NCBI RefSeq assembly: GCF_021117275.1
Contig: NZ_CP088245.1
Location: 4,280,001-4,344,000, forward strand
DNA length: 64,000 nucleotides
Direction: 5' to 3'
From: Metabacillus sp. B2-18
Lineage (GTDB): Bacteria > Bacillota > Bacilli > Bacillales > Bacillaceae
The notes beneath the pieces were generated by a model, which saw only the letters and a list, made by a program, of their open reading frames with translations, had not been told where the DNA came from and made no database searches. The position numbers were made by a program, and so were the translations under genes. The stretch's first letter is position 1. Every line of letters starts with the position of its first letter. Positions 45,553 to 55,832 of the stretch are shown in pieces.

Positions 45553-45747
45553 CTAATAATCCGTTTCTTCTGGCATTAAAAAGATCGAGACTATATAAAT
45601 CAGTGCCAATGGAAAAAATCCAGTAAAGATTAATAAAACAACGAACAATATTCGTAATAGTGATGCATCAATACCTATATAGTTTGATAAGCCTCCAAGT
45701 ACACCTGATAACTTCCGATCATGACGTGATCGAAACAATCTTTTCAT
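45553..45747 (-). CDS. yvlC: PspC-domain protein YvlC
   Basis: The 64-residue product is almost only a PspC domain: basic start KRLFRSRHDRKLSGVLGGLSNYIGIDASLLRI and one long hydrophobic helix LLFVVLLIFTGFFPLALIYIVSIF. PspC proteins act in phage-shock-like envelope stress responses. It lies 1 bp from yvlD and 16 bp from yvlB. Confidence 0.93.
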   Translation of the reverse strand: MKRLFRSRHDRKLSGVLGGLSNYIGIDASLLRILFVVLLIFTGFFPLALIYIVSIFLMPEETDY

Positions 45748-45763
45748 TTTCCATCATCCTTAT

Positions 45764-46849
45764 TTATTTAATTGTAATAGATCCTGTTTTTGAATCTGCA
45801 AAAACAGTTAATTTCGCTTCGTGTGCTGTTCGAAATTTCAATTCTTTTTGAATGGTTTCATTCTTTTCAAAGGAAACTTCGACATTCTTTACTTTTGTGG
45901 AAAGAGCCCCTAAATTCGACTTTAATTCCCCGATCATACTGGTGTCCTCAGGTACATGAATATCAATGTTACCTGTTGTTGTTTTAGCATAAAGTGTTTC
46001 ACAATTCTCATCATGTAAAGTGAGCTGCACATTACCATTGAAACTTTGCGCATCCACTTTTTCAGCTGAACCATTAAACTGAATCAAGCCACTAATTGTT
46101 TCTGCTTCTATTTTACCAAAGCTCGAGTTTGCTACTTTAATTTGTCCATTCGCAGTCTCAAATTCACCTGTTGTCGCTTTTATATCTGAGAAGGAAAGAA
46201 CACCATTTGCTGTTTTCGCCTTGATTGTCCCTACTAGTAAACCTTCCCCTCTTATTGGTCCATTAAACAACTTGATCTTTACTCTTTCATAAGATTGCTG
46301 CGGTACTCTTATATACACATTGATTTTCATCATTTTTTTCTCTGTAAAGAAAATAAAACGATTTCCTTCCATTTGGCAGTCAACACCTGTTAAAAAGGTT
46401 TCTCTTGCCTGTTCATTGTTTTCAACTCGATAAACTTTCACATCACATTCGACTCGAATATCTTCTTCCTTCCATGGTTCAATTATGACACTTCCGTTTG
46501 GCAAGTGAATATCAATATCCTGAAAATCAGAGTCTTGAAACTGAAAAATATGTTTAAGATCAATAGACTTGCCAAAGTTTAAATCCAGGTCCATATCCTT
46601 TACTTTTTTCACAGCAGAATCAACCCAATCCATCAGCTTATTTCCTAATGATTGCTGTTTTGATTCATTTGTGTCATGTTGTTCTTGCTTATAGTCAGCT
46701 ATGACCTCAGTTGAAAGAGCTGTGATCTTCTCTGCCTTCACTTTTTCTTCATTTTCCAATGATTCTATTAATGAAAGAGCCTCAACTGCAGATAGTTTCC
46801 CTTCTTCTACCAACTTTAAAATTCTTATTTTTTGATGCTTCATGAACAT
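45764..46849 (-). CDS. yvlB: DUF4097 adhesin-like protein YvlB
   Basis: The 361-residue product has an N-terminal helical SHOCT/bi-helical part (LKLVEEGKLSAVEALSLIESLE, about 10-32) and from about residue 110 a repetitive beta-helix-like domain of DUF4097 type (GTIKAKTANGVLSFSDIKATTGEFETANGQIKVANSSFG). YvlB in B. subtilis is SigW-dependent; a role as a partner of PspC/PspA is proposed. M1 or M3 may be the start (MFMKHQ). Confidence 0.9.
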   Translation of the reverse strand: MFMKHQKIRILKLVEEGKLSAVEALSLIESLENEEKVKAEKITALSTEVIADYKQEQHDTNESKQQSLGNKLMDWVDSAVKKVKDMDLDLNFGKSIDLKHIFQFQDSDFQDIDIHLPNGSVIIEPWKEEDIRVECDVKVYRVENNEQARETFLTGVDCQMEGNRFIFFTEKKMMKINVYIRVPQQSYERVKIKLFNGPIRGEGLLVGTIKAKTANGVLSFSDIKATTGEFETANGQIKVANSSFGKIEAETISGLIQFNGSAEKVDAQSFNGNVQLTLHDENCETLYAKTTTGNIDIHVPEDTSMIGELKSNLGALSTKVKNVEVSFEKNETIQKELKFRTAHEAKLTVFADSKTGSITIK

Positions 46850-46873
46850 TCCTCCTCAGAAATTTTGTGTTTT

Positions 46874-47197
46874 TTAATCCCTAATTAAAAGCTGTATTCC
46901 TTTTACAATGTTCCAAATCCCAACAATCAAATTAATCAAACCTACAAAAAGAAATCCAAAAATGAAGGATAAAAATATTCCCTCCTGAGAAGAGCCAGCT
47001 CCTGCTGAAAAGAAGAGTACCATGACCACACCGATCAGTGACAAAAACGGTATGATATGTGACACGAGTGCTTTTTTCGCATGACTCTTAACTTCCAACT
47101 GATCAACAATAAAATAAATCGCAATCGGTAACAAAAAAGGCGCAAAGAACACGCTAAAGTAATTCAAAGATGCTAAAAATCTATTTGTTTTATCCAT
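46874..47197 (-). CDS. yvlA: DUF4870 membrane protein YvlA
   Basis: The 107-residue product has three hydrophobic helices (about 10-32, 45-65, 72-98) with the DUF4870 pattern LNYFSVFFAPFLLPIAIYF and VKSHAKKALVSHIIP. It is the first gene of yvlABCD and directly follows a SigW-type promoter. Function is unknown beyond envelope-stress association. Confidence 0.9.
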   Translation of the reverse strand: MDKTNRFLASLNYFSVFFAPFLLPIAIYFIVDQLEVKSHAKKALVSHIIPFLSLIGVVMVLFFSAGAGSSQEGIFLSFIFGFLFVGLINLIVGIWNIVKGIQLLIRD

Positions 47198-47224
47198 TTG
47201 TTCTTTTCACTCCCTTATCATTAA

Positions 47225-47250
47225 TACGTATGAAAAGATAAGAGGTTTCA
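47225..47250 (-). promoter_or_regulatory. SigW-type promoter of yvlABCD (TGAAAC-N16-CGTA)
   Basis: On the minus strand -35 TGAAAC lies at 47245-47250 and -10 CGTA at 47225-47228, with the 16-bp spacer of extracytoplasmic-function sigma W. It ends 28 bp before the yvlA start. Confidence 0.92.
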
Positions 47251-47349
47251 GGCTTTGATATGTATTTTTTCTATTTCCCTCAATTATTTATGATCTACAT
47301 AAAGTTTGAAGAGCACTTCCCTTTAACTTTTTATATGTATTCGTCTTAC

Positions 47350-47378
47350 TTGAAGACCATGCAAAATTGGTATATGAT
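47350..47378 (+). promoter_or_regulatory. promoter of the putative antitoxin RNA (TTGAAG-N17-TATGAT)
   Basis: -35 TTGAAG lies at 47350-47355 and -10 TATGAT at 47373-47378 with a 17-bp spacer. Transcription from about 47385 would run towards and over the 3' end of the toxin frame. Confidence 0.7.
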
Positions 47379-47384
47379 GGATAT

Positions 47385-47547
47385 AAAAACATATACTAAA
47401 AGACGATTGGTGAACGTACACCAACCGCCTTTCATTGTTTCAGTTACTCCGCAGTGCAAGTTGCGGTGGCTGAGGCTTGTAGAACATAATACGATTAGCT
47501 CACTTCCTTCATCGCCAAATGTCAGGGTGGGCTAGTCGTTTTTATTT
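47385..47547 (+). ncRNA. putative antisense antitoxin RNA
   Basis: A predicted RNA of about 160 nt runs from the promoter at 47350-47378 to a terminator in which ACGATTAGC-TCAC pairs with GTGG-GCTAGTCGT, followed by TTTTTATTT. It covers the toxin 3' end and 3' UTR on the opposite strand, like RatA for txpA in B. subtilis. An internal hairpin CCGCA-GTGCAAGT-TGCGG is also present. The RNA is inferred. Confidence 0.65.
47400..47430 (-). terminator. terminator of the putative toxin mRNA
   Basis: On the minus strand GGCGGTTGGTG-TACGTT-CACCAATCGTC is followed by TTTTAG. It lies in the region where toxin and antitoxin transcripts would overlap. Confidence 0.65.
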
Positions 47548-47633
47548 CCGCTGTTTCCTGTTGCGGCTATAATCGAAACGACCAGAGCGGCAAATGCAAT
47601 CATCGTATCCAACTCTTCACGCGTGATGTACAA
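47532..47633 (-). CDS. putative holin-like toxin peptide (type I toxin-antitoxin)
   Basis: A 33-codon frame starts at TTG (47633), 3 nt after GGGGGTGAT. It encodes a short N-terminus, then the hydrophobic stretch MIAFAALVVSIIAA (residues 11-24), and a polar tail GNSGNKND. The MIAFA.LVV pattern is that of the putative holin-like toxin family (Hol-Tox), found beside antisense RNAs in Bacilli. The longer mRNA (about 47693 to 47400) has GC-rich leader structure. Standard ORF length limits would miss it. Confidence 0.75.
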   Translation of the reverse strand: MYITREELDTMIAFAALVVSIIAATGNSGNKND

Positions 47634-47699
47634 GGCATCACCCCCGATCTGCCCCGGGAGTAACCACCGCAGCCCAACCCCTGCATAGTAACTTGTTAT

Positions 47700-47708
47700 A
47701 TTATACCA
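47700..47708 (-). promoter_or_regulatory. extended -10 promoter of the putative toxin (TGGTATAAT)
   Basis: On the minus strand TATAAT at 47700-47705 is preceded by TGG, an extended -10. A -35 match is weak. Transcription from about 47693 would give a leader of about 60 nt. Confidence 0.65.
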
Positions 47709-47756
47709 TTTTTAGAATCTGCTTTTTATCTCACTATTTTCCTATCTACTGCTAAA

Positions 47757-49445
47757 TTATAATTTAAATTTATTGACAACTACCTTTAATTCCTCAGCCA
47801 TTTGCGCAAGAGCTTGAGCTGATGCATCAATTTCTTCCATCGAAGCCAATTGTTCTTCAGCTGAAGCTGCTACCTCTTCAGAGCTTGCCGCATTAGCTTG
47901 GGAGAGTTGAGATATTTCCATAGCTGAATTGGTAATTTCATCAATGCTAGCCGATATTTGTTGAACAGTTGCTGTTACCTGTTCAATTTGTGGTGTCATA
48001 TTTCTTGTACTAGAAAGGATTTGCGTGAACTTATCAGATGTTTGTTCTGATACTTTTACCCCTTCCTCAACATTCGTGACAACTTCATTCATGATGTTCA
48101 CTGATTCATCAGTATCTTTTTGGACTAAGGCAATTAACTCTGCAATACTTTTTGTGGACACTTGTGATTGCTCAGCTAATTTTCTTACCTCATCTGCAAC
48201 AACAGCAAAACCTTTACCATGCTCACCAGCTCTAGCTGCTTCAATCGCTGCATTTAAGGCTAATAAATTTGTTTGTTCAGCAATACCGCTGATCACATCT
48301 AATATCGAGCCAATTTCTTTTGATCGTTTTGATAATGAGGTCACTTTTTCGTTTGAACGACTAATAGACTCAGAGATAAACTTCATTTGTGCCAAATTAT
48401 TTTCAACAAACGTTCCACCTTCCTCGGCTTCTTTTGTTGTTTGTCGTGATAGTTCAGACACATTTGCTGAGCTTTCAGAAATATGTTGAATTCCTTGTAA
48501 AACCTCTTGTAATGAAGTTGTGTTGCTTTCTAATTTTGTTGTGGTTTCTTCAGCCCCACTTGAAATCTCCTGAATTGCAGATGAAACAGTTTCTGATGCT
48601 CTACTTGATTGTTCCGCACTTGCATTCAATTGCTCTGCTGATGCCGCTACTTGATCAGAGCTTGTAGAAATCGAACTAATCATTTCTTTTAAGTTATCTG
48701 TCATTTGTTCAAAAGACTCATTTAGATAATAGATTTCATCTCTACTCTTAATCTTTAATTTTTCGACGTTTAAATCTCCAGCTGCTACTTGCTTTGCCAT
48801 GTTTCCTAATTTTACAACAGGTCGTGATATGAGGATGGAAATAACAACACCACATGCAATAGCAAATAATAGGGCAAAAACACTTAAAATCACTACTTTC
48901 ACTCTTGCGTTATCTGATGATTCATGTGTTTCCTTATATCGAACATCTAATATTTCTTTTAACCAATTATGCATTGAAAGGGTATCTTCTGTTAGACGAG
49001 TGCTTATAGGAACAATTTGCGCTAGTCCCTTATCAATAGCTTTCTCTTTATCAACTAAACTTTCATCCAGAATTTGATTTGCCTTTTCTCTAAACTCAAT
49101 ATTCGAGTTCTCAATTGTATTCAAACGATCAACCGTTTCCTGCAAAGTGGATAATTCTTTCCCTTTCAAAATTGCCGCATTAATACGATCATTCGCTTCA
49201 TTCATTTTGTCTCGATAGCTATTATCACCATATAGTAAGAATGCACGATAATATCCTGATTGTAGCGCTGAATCGGTTTGAATAGATTGAGTAATTGCAC
49301 GTACCTCATTAACAGTTTCAACAATATAATTGTATGATTCATTTGACTGCTTCATATTGGAATATGACACATATGAAGCGATCCCAAAGATCAATGAGAC
49401 GATTAGGAAGCTTCCTATTAATTTCCGTTTGATTGTTAATTTCAT
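47757..49445 (-). CDS. methyl-accepting chemotaxis protein
   Basis: This is a membrane chemoreceptor feeding CheA/CheW. The 562-residue product has TM1 (about 7-29), an extracellular four-helix-bundle sensor (about 30-180), TM2 (about 185-207), a HAMP domain ([19 protein letters not shown], about 208-260) and a long cytoplasmic signalling helix pair. The highly conserved hairpin tip [30 protein letters not shown] is intact. The ATG at 49445 is taken because AAAGGAG lies ahead; a 23-codon-longer frame lacks support. The ligand is unknown. A structured leader with its own terminator precedes it. Confidence 0.94.
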   Translation of the reverse strand: MKLTIKRKLIGSFLIVSLIFGIASYVSYSNMKQSNESYNYIVETVNEVRAITQSIQTDSALQSGYYRAFLLYGDNSYRDKMNEANDRINAAILKGKELSTLQETVDRLNTIENSNIEFREKANQILDESLVDKEKAIDKGLAQIVPISTRLTEDTLSMHNWLKEILDVRYKETHESSDNARVKVVILSVFALLFAIACGVVISILISRPVVKLGNMAKQVAAGDLNVEKLKIKSRDEIYYLNESFEQMTDNLKEMISSISTSSDQVAASAEQLNASAEQSSRASETVSSAIQEISSGAEETTTKLESNTTSLQEVLQGIQHISESSANVSELSRQTTKEAEEGGTFVENNLAQMKFISESISRSNEKVTSLSKRSKEIGSILDVISGIAEQTNLLALNAAIEAARAGEHGKGFAVVADEVRKLAEQSQVSTKSIAELIALVQKDTDESVNIMNEVVTNVEEGVKVSEQTSDKFTQILSSTRNMTPQIEQVTATVQQISASIDEITNSAMEISQLSQANAASSEEVAASAEEQLASMEEIDASAQALAQMAEELKVVVNKFKL

Positions 49446-49488
49446 GATGTAAATATCTCCTTTTGTCTGATTTAGTAAAAAACAAAAA

Positions 49489-49640
49489 AACACCTTTAAT
49501 CCAAGCATGTACATCTTGGAATTAAACGCGTTATTAGCAAGTGGCAGGATCGCTACCCTTATACCAATATCTCTTCCTTATACAAAACTAAATATTATAA
49601 AGTAACAGGGTCGCTATTCTTTCCTAATATTATTCTCTGG
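49489..49640 (-). promoter_or_regulatory. structured leader with two covarying hairpins and terminator
   Basis: On the minus strand two copies of NNTAG-CGAYC-CTGNN occur: AATAG-CGACC-CTGTT near 49601-49620 and GGTAG-CGATC-CTGCC near 49541-49556. The outer pairs change from A-U/A-U to G-C/G-C while the loop CGAYC is kept. A terminator follows: TTAATTCCAAG-N9-CTTGGATTAA then AGGTGTTTTTTT (about 49488-49527). The layout suggests a transcriptional attenuator; I do not recognise the motif. Confidence 0.55.
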
Positions 49641-49648
49641 TATTCTGA

Positions 49649-50359
49649 TTAGCCATTACTAACATCAGCATAATTGCTTAATAACTGCGGTCTCCCTAGT
49701 AAAAAACCTTGGCCTAATGGAACGGATAGGCTTTGAGCTATCTGTAAGTCTTCCACTGTTTCTATGCCTTCGAGAATGACAGTATTATTATATCGTCTGC
49801 AATACTCTAATATTAAATAGATAAATGCTTGTTTTTTTTCTGACCGGTGCAAATCTTTGGAAAAATAGCGATCGAGTTTTATATATTCGGGGTCAAGCTC
49901 AATAATATCTTGTATATACGCTTTACCCTTTCCTACATCATCAAATGCAATACTAATACCATAATTTCTTAAAATAGCAATTCTCTCTTTTAATTGTGCA
50001 AGATCTCTAACAGTCTCAACCTCTGATAATTCAAATGTGATATTTCGATTGGATAGCAACTTTTCTGTAGCTAGCTTGTTTATGAAATCCAGAAAATCAT
50101 GATGGAAAATAGTTGATGGAAAAATGTTTAGAAATAGCTTTTCTTTTGATTCATTCGGGCGAAACATTTTAAGAGCTTTGTAAACGGACTGAGTATCTAG
50201 TTGATATAATTGATTGTTTATGATTGCTTGTTGAAAAAATAATTCCGGATTAGAAAAATCAGTAGATCTTAGAAGTCCCTCATAACCAATCCTTTTCTTA
50301 TCCTTTAATGAAAAAATAGGTTGAAAATGATGATAGATGTTTCCTTCGTTGATCGTCAC
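49649..50359 (-). CDS. EAL-domain c-di-GMP phosphodiesterase
   Basis: The enzyme should hydrolyse c-di-GMP to pGpG. The 236-residue product is a stand-alone EAL domain. The motif reads YEGLLR; the metal and substrate residues appear intact: NIFPSTI (Asn), FELSEVE (Glu), AFDDVGKG (Asp-Asp), IKLDRYF (Lys, Asp) and LEGIETVED (Glu), with GQGFLLGRP. Start is GTG at 50359 behind GGGGGGA. A c-di-GMP-I riboswitch with terminator precedes it, giving feedback by its own substrate. Confidence 0.92.
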   Translation of the reverse strand: MTINEGNIYHHFQPIFSLKDKKRIGYEGLLRSTDFSNPELFFQQAIINNQLYQLDTQSVYKALKMFRPNESKEKLFLNIFPSTIFHHDFLDFINKLATEKLLSNRNITFELSEVETVRDLAQLKERIAILRNYGISIAFDDVGKGKAYIQDIIELDPEYIKLDRYFSKDLHRSEKKQAFIYLILEYCRRYNNTVILEGIETVEDLQIAQSLSVPLGQGFLLGRPQLLSNYADVSNG

Positions 50360-50379
50360 GTAAATCCCCCCTTTGTTAG

Positions 50380-50416
50380 AAAAAAAGTGAACGAGAAGAA
50401 TACTCGCTCACTTTAC
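50380..50416 (-). terminator. expression-platform terminator of the c-di-GMP riboswitch
   Basis: On the minus strand AAAGTGAGCGAG-TATTCTT-CTCGTTCACTTT runs into TTTTTC, 20 bp before the EAL RBS. Confidence 0.88.
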
Positions 50417-50430
50417 AATAGTAAAATATT

Positions 50431-50522
50431 CTCCGGCGGCTAGGCTACCATAGTAGATGATCTACCTTAGGTCCTTGGCTTTGCGCCCTTATTTTTCAAT
50501 AAGTTTGCCTTTATCATTTTGT
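50431..50522 (-). promoter_or_regulatory. c-di-GMP-I (GEMM) riboswitch aptamer
   Basis: On the minus strand the conserved series GGCAAAC, GAAA, GGGCGCAAAGCC, GGACCTAAG, TATGGTAGCC and AGCCGCC appears in the order and spacing of class I c-di-GMP aptamers, with the GAAA tetraloop facing its receptor. It lies upstream of a terminator and the EAL gene. Confidence 0.93.
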
Positions 50523-50635
50523 AGGTCTATTATACCACAACAAATTATTACAATTTCACCAACCGTTCGACAAATAATGACATTTTTCCCATTTACTATA
50601 TTAACTCTACTTCTTAGATATGAAAAATAGATAAA

Positions 50636-50660
50636 GAGGCTGAACATATCATTCAGCCCC
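50636..50660 (-). terminator. terminator after uvrA
   Basis: On the minus strand GGGGCTGAA-TGATATG-TTCAGCCTC is followed by TTTAT. Confidence 0.82.
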
Positions 50661-50678
50661 TACCTCAAATTAACCAAA

Positions 50679-53555
50679 TTAACTTTGCGCTACTTCTTCT
50701 TTTTCTTTAATCAGATTTCTCATTCGCTCACGATCGCGCTCTATAATTGGCTTTAAATATTTACCTGTATAAGATTGTTCGTTATTCATAATATCCTCTG
50801 GTGTACCAAACCCTACGATCTGACCACCTTTGTCTCCACCTTCAGGACCAAGATCAACAATATAATCGGTACCTTTAATAACATCAAGGTTATGCTCGAT
50901 GACAAGAACGGTATCACCATTATCCACTAGGCGTTGAAGAACTTTTAAGAGTCTTGCGATATCATCAACATGTAAGCCTGTTGTTGGTTCATCAAGGATG
51001 TAGAGTGATTTACCTGTTGAACGTCGGTGCAGTTCTGATGCAAGTTTCACCCTCTGTGCTTCCCCACCGGAAAGTGTCGTTGCGGGTTGACCAAGAGTAA
51101 TGTAACCAAGCCCTACATCAAAAATCGTTTGCAGCTTTCGTTTAATCTTAGGAATATTTTCGAAAAACGTTACTGCATCTTCGACTGTCATTTCTAAGAT
51201 ATCAGAAATGTTTTTCCCTTTGTAGGTAACTTCCAATGTTTCACGGTTGTATCGTTTCCCATGACAAACTTCACATGGGACATACACATCAGGTAGGAAG
51301 TGCATTTCAATTTTAATAATTCCATCTCCACGGCAGGCTTCACAACGTCCACCTTTAACATTGAAGCTGAAGCGGCCTTTTTTATAGCCTCTAACCTTTG
51401 CCTCATTTGTTGTTGCAAACACATCACGTATGTCATCAAATACACCTGTATATGTTGCAGGATTGGATCGCGGTGTCCGACCGATCGGTGATTGATCAAT
51501 ATCAATGACCTTTTCAAGTTGTTCAATCCCTTTAATTTCTTTGTGCTCACCTGGCTTCGCCTTAGCATTATGGAGCTTTTGCGCTAGAGATTTATGCAGT
51601 ACTTCATTGACTAATGTACTCTTACCTGATCCTGAAACACCAGTAACAGCGATAAACATCCCTAGCGGAAATTTCACATTCACATTACTCAGGTTATTTT
51701 CTTTTGCACCTTTAATTTCAATATATCGGCCATCAGGTTTTTTACGCTCGTATGGTAAAGGAATAAACTTTTTCCCTGATAAATATTGTCCTGTTAATGA
51801 GTTTTCATCACTCATGACTTCTTCAGGTGTGCCTGCCGAAATAACCTGTCCACCATGAATGCCTGCTCCAGGACCAATATCAATTAAATAATCGGCAGCA
51901 ATCATTGTATCTTCATCATGTTCAACAACAATTAGTGTATTTCCGATATCACGCATATTTTGCAGGGTCTGAATGAGACGGTCGTTATCACGTTGATGAA
52001 GTCCAATTGATGGCTCATCAAGTATGTATAAAACACCTGTTAAACGTGAGCCAATTTGAGTGGCAAGACGAATTCGCTGTGCTTCTCCTCCAGATAGGGT
52101 TCCAGCTGCACGATTTAATGTTAAATAATCTAAGCCAACATTATTTAAGAAACCTAACCGTTCGCTAATCTCTTTTAAAATCAAATTCGCAATCGTCATT
52201 TCTTTTTCTGTTAGAGATAAATTTTGAAAGAATTTAAGTGAATCCTGAACAGACAGCTTTGTTAGCTCTCCAACATGGTTACCCTGAATTAACACAGCAA
52301 GAGATTCCTTTTTCAAACGATGCCCCTTACATGTTGGACAGTTTTGCTGTCCCATGTATTTCTCCATTTGCTCACGGATAAAATCAGAGCTAGTTTCTTT
52401 GTAACGTCTTTCTACATTGCGAATAACGCCTTCGAACTGAATATAATTTTCTCGAATTTGTCCGAAATCATTTTCATAACGGAAATATATTTCCTCGCCA
52501 TCGCTGCCGTAAAGGATTTTATCTAGTAGGTGCTTTGGAATGTCCTTTACTGGAATATCCATATCAATTCCATAATGATTGCAGACTGCTTCAAGCATTT
52601 GCGGATAATATTGAGAACTAGTTGGTTCCCATGGGGCAATCGCATGCTGTTTCAAGGTTAAATCTTTATTAGGAATAACAAGATCTAAATCCACTTTAAG
52701 CTTTGAACCGAGACCATCACATTCCGGACATGCTCCAAACGGGCTGTTAAACGAGAACATTCTTGGCTCAAGCTCACCAATTGAGAAACCACATTGGGGG
52801 CAGGCATGATGCTCACTGAAAAGCAGCTCTTCTTCACCCATTACGTCGATAATGACTCTTCCTTCTCCAAGACCTAAAGCTGTTTCTAATGAATCAGCAA
52901 GTCGTGAAGCAACACCTTCTTTTACAACAATACGGTCTATTACAACCTCAATCGAATGCTTTTTATTCTTTTCTAAAGAAATTTCTTCCGATAATTCCTG
53001 CATTTCTCCGTCTATTCTTACACGGACATAGCCTTGTTTTTTAATGTCCTCGAACACTTTAACATGCGTTCCCTTGCGACCTGACACAACTGGAGCAAGA
53101 ACCTGTAGCTTTGTTCGCTCTGGATACTCTAGAATACGATCAACCATTTGTTCAATGGTTTGGGACGATATTTCAATGTCATGAATCGGACATGTGGGAC
53201 GCCCGACTCTTGCGAAGAGAAGACGCAAATAGTCATAAATTTCCGTTACAGTCCCAACCGTTGATCGTGGGTTTCGGCTAGTTGTTTTTTGGTCAATTGA
53301 AATAGCTGGTGATAATCCTTCAATCGCATCAACATCAGGCTTATCCATTTGCCCTAAAAACTGACGAGCATATGCTGATAAAGACTCTACATAGCGACGT
53401 TGTCCTTCAGCATAAATCGTATCAAATGCGAGTGAGGACTTACCGGACCCAGATAGCCCGGTAAGCACCACAAGCTTGTCACGCGGAATGGTTACATCTA
53501 TGTTTTTTAAGTTGTGGGCACGTGCTCCCTTCACAACAATATGTTCCATTGCCAT
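50679..53555 (-). CDS. uvrA: excinuclease ABC subunit A
   Basis: UvrA finds bulky DNA lesions and loads UvrB. The 958-residue product has two ABC ATPase modules: Walker [10 protein letters not shown] (33-41) and GVSGSGKST (about 640), ABC signatures TLSGGEAQR in both halves, and zinc-binding CPQCG and CEAC...CEVC motifs. Length matches homologues. It starts 7 bp after the uvrB stop, so the two form an operon. Confidence 0.99.
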   Translation of the reverse strand: MAMEHIVVKGARAHNLKNIDVTIPRDKLVVLTGLSGSGKSSLAFDTIYAEGQRRYVESLSAYARQFLGQMDKPDVDAIEGLSPAISIDQKTTSRNPRSTVGTVTEIYDYLRLLFARVGRPTCPIHDIEISSQTIEQMVDRILEYPERTKLQVLAPVVSGRKGTHVKVFEDIKKQGYVRVRIDGEMQELSEEISLEKNKKHSIEVVIDRIVVKEGVASRLADSLETALGLGEGRVIIDVMGEEELLFSEHHACPQCGFSIGELEPRMFSFNSPFGACPECDGLGSKLKVDLDLVIPNKDLTLKQHAIAPWEPTSSQYYPQMLEAVCNHYGIDMDIPVKDIPKHLLDKILYGSDGEEIYFRYENDFGQIRENYIQFEGVIRNVERRYKETSSDFIREQMEKYMGQQNCPTCKGHRLKKESLAVLIQGNHVGELTKLSVQDSLKFFQNLSLTEKEMTIANLILKEISERLGFLNNVGLDYLTLNRAAGTLSGGEAQRIRLATQIGSRLTGVLYILDEPSIGLHQRDNDRLIQTLQNMRDIGNTLIVVEHDEDTMIAADYLIDIGPGAGIHGGQVISAGTPEEVMSDENSLTGQYLSGKKFIPLPYERKKPDGRYIEIKGAKENNLSNVNVKFPLGMFIAVTGVSGSGKSTLVNEVLHKSLAQKLHNAKAKPGEHKEIKGIEQLEKVIDIDQSPIGRTPRSNPATYTGVFDDIRDVFATTNEAKVRGYKKGRFSFNVKGGRCEACRGDGIIKIEMHFLPDVYVPCEVCHGKRYNRETLEVTYKGKNISDILEMTVEDAVTFFENIPKIKRKLQTIFDVGLGYITLGQPATTLSGGEAQRVKLASELHRRSTGKSLYILDEPTTGLHVDDIARLLKVLQRLVDNGDTVLVIEHNLDVIKGTDYIVDLGPEGGDKGGQIVGFGTPEDIMNNEQSYTGKYLKPIIERDRERMRNLIKEKEEVAQS

Positions 53556-53562
53556 TATCGCT

Positions 53563-55548
53563 TCATCCTTCCGCTTTTAACTCTAAAATCAAATCACGCA
53601 GCTCAGCAGCACGTTCAAAGTTCAATGATTTGGCTGCTTCCTTCATTTCATTTTCCATTTCAGCAATCACTTTATCTCGCTCTTTCTTCGTTAATTTCGT
53701 TAACTTATTCGCAGCTGTTGCCTCGTAATCTTCAGGAGTTTCTGCAGCAGTTGTTGCACGAATAACATCACGAATTTCTTTTTGAATGGTTTGAGGAGTG
53801 ATTCCATGCTTTTCATTAAATTCTATCTGAATTTCACGACGACGCTTTGTCTCATTAAGTGCAATTTCCATTGAATTTGTAATTTTATCGGCGTACATAA
53901 TAACATGTCCCTCTGCGTTACGGGCCGCACGACCGATTGTTTGAATAAGAGAACGTTCTGATCTTAAGAAGCCTTCCTTGTCTGCGTCAAGAATAGCAAC
54001 AAGTGAAACCTCTGGAATATCCAAGCCCTCTCTTAGCAGGTTGATTCCAACAAGAACATCATATTTCCCAAGACGAAGTTCCCGGATAATTTCAATCCGC
54101 TCTAATGTTTTTATTTCAGAATGTAAGTAGTTTACTTTAATCCCTATTTCTTTAAGGTAGTTTGTTAGATCCTCAGACATTTTTTTCGTTAGTGTTGTAA
54201 TGAGGACACGTTGATTTTTTTCAACTCTTGAGTGAATTTCGCCAATTAAATCATCGATTTGTCCTTCAATTGGACGAATATCAATCGTAGGATCTAATAG
54301 TCCAGTCGGGCGGATAATCTGCTCAATCATCTCAGGTGAATGGTCCATTTCATAAGGACCAGGAGTAGCAGATACATACACAATATTTTCAATATGCTTT
54401 TCGAATTCCTCAAATCTAAGAGGACGGTTATCCATTGCAGATGGTAATCGGAATCCGTGGTCCACTAGCACCTGTTTACGAGCCTGGTCACCATTAAACA
54501 TACCCCGAATTTGCGGCAATGTAACATGTGACTCATCGATAACAATTAGTGAATCTTCAGGAAAGAAATCTAGTAACGTATAAGGAGTGGATCCTGATGG
54601 GCGAAGTGTTAGGTGACGAGAGTAGTTTTCGATACCGGAGCAAAAGCCCATTTCCCTCATCATTTCTAGGTCATATCTCGTTCTTTGCTCAAGACGCTGA
54701 GCCTCTAGCAGCTTACCATTTTCACGCATTTCCTCTAAACGTTCCTCTAGCTCTGCTTCGATATTTTTTATGGCTTTCTCCATTTTTTCTTCTCTTGTTA
54801 CAAAGTGAGAGGCCGGGAAAATGGCCACATGCTCGCGCTCTCCCATAATTTCTCCTGTTAAAGCATCAACTTCACGAATACGGTCAATTTCATCACCGAA
54901 AAATTCTACGCGAATGCATTGTTCATCTCGAGATGCCGGAAAGATTTCCACCACATCACCGCGAACTCGGAACGTTCCTCTTCGGAAATCAATATCATTT
55001 CGCTCATATTGAACATCTACCAATCTTCTTAACAGCTGATTTCGTTCAATTTCCATTCCTGTTCTTAATGAAACAACTAGCTCTTTATATTCTTCTGGCG
55101 AACCGAGGCCGTAAATACAAGAAACACTAGCAATGATGATTACATCATTTCGTTCAAAAAGAGATGATGTTGCCGAATGACGAAGCTTATCTATTTCATC
55201 ATTAATGCTGGCATCTTTTTCAATAAACGTATCCGTTTGTGGAACATATGCCTCTGGCTGATAATAATCATAGTAACTAACAAAATACTCAACTGCATTA
55301 TTTGGGAAGAAGTCTTTAAACTCACTGTATAGCTGCCCAGCTAATGTTTTGTTATGGGCAATAACTAATGTTGGTTTGTTTACTTCTTTTATTAGATTCG
55401 AAACGGTAAAGGTTTTTCCTGTACCTGTTGCACCTAGTAATGTTTGATGCTTTTTTCCTTGGTTAATTCCCTCAACTAATGCTTGAATTGCCTTAGGTTG
55501 ATCACCTTGCGGCTTGTATTTTGAGACTAATTCAAATTGCTCGCTCAC
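53563..55548 (-). CDS. uvrB: excinuclease ABC subunit B
   Basis: UvrB is the damage-verifying helicase-like subunit. The 661-residue product has Walker A GATGTGKT (39-46), the beta-hairpin [13 protein letters not shown], the DEAD-like VIDESHVT, helicase motif [12 protein letters not shown], and the C-terminal UVR domain ([21 protein letters not shown]). It is first in uvrBA, behind a consensus LexA box. Confidence 0.99.
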   Translation of the reverse strand: MSEQFELVSKYKPQGDQPKAIQALVEGINQGKKHQTLLGATGTGKTFTVSNLIKEVNKPTLVIAHNKTLAGQLYSEFKDFFPNNAVEYFVSYYDYYQPEAYVPQTDTFIEKDASINDEIDKLRHSATSSLFERNDVIIIASVSCIYGLGSPEEYKELVVSLRTGMEIERNQLLRRLVDVQYERNDIDFRRGTFRVRGDVVEIFPASRDEQCIRVEFFGDEIDRIREVDALTGEIMGEREHVAIFPASHFVTREEKMEKAIKNIEAELEERLEEMRENGKLLEAQRLEQRTRYDLEMMREMGFCSGIENYSRHLTLRPSGSTPYTLLDFFPEDSLIVIDESHVTLPQIRGMFNGDQARKQVLVDHGFRLPSAMDNRPLRFEEFEKHIENIVYVSATPGPYEMDHSPEMIEQIIRPTGLLDPTIDIRPIEGQIDDLIGEIHSRVEKNQRVLITTLTKKMSEDLTNYLKEIGIKVNYLHSEIKTLERIEIIRELRLGKYDVLVGINLLREGLDIPEVSLVAILDADKEGFLRSERSLIQTIGRAARNAEGHVIMYADKITNSMEIALNETKRRREIQIEFNEKHGITPQTIQKEIRDVIRATTAAETPEDYEATAANKLTKLTKKERDKVIAEMENEMKEAAKSLNFERAAELRDLILELKAEG

Positions 55549-55619
55549 GCATAAGCCTCCATTCAGAAAATGTCAATATCAATAGTTTACCACAACTGTG
55601 TGGAAAATCACTAAAAATA

Positions 55620-55633
55620 CGAACTAAAGTTCG
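55620..55633 (-). promoter_or_regulatory. LexA (DinR) operator of uvrBA
   Basis: CGAAC-TAAA-GTTCG is a perfect Bacillus SOS box CGAAC-N4-GTTCG, about 70 bp before uvrB. On the minus strand an extended -10 TGGTAAACT follows near 55585-55593. Confidence 0.95.
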
Positions 55634-55687
55634 TGTTTAGTTTTAAATTATTATTCATATTTGTATTCCGACTGTTAATTCAGCTAA

Positions 55688-55832
55688 CGTAAAAACGCTG
55701 TCGTTCCATTGCGCTCCAGACACTTGCTTTCCGCGGGGAGGAAGCTGAGCCTCCTCGGCTTCGCCTGCGGGGTCTCAGCCTTTCCTCTACCTCCCGCAGG
55801 AGTCAAGTGTCTTCCGCTCCATTACACTATAG
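55688..55832. repeat. GC-rich dyad element of the Bacillaceae intergenic type
   Basis: Outer arms GACACTTG and CAAGTGTC, and inner arms such as TCCGCGGGG/CTCCCGCAGGA and GCTGAG/CTCAGC, enclose CCTCCTCGGCTTCGCC. The block is much GC-richer than its surroundings. Similar elements are repeated in many Bacillaceae genomes without known function. It lies in the 462-bp gap 55549-56011, which also holds the csbA terminator. Confidence 0.75.
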
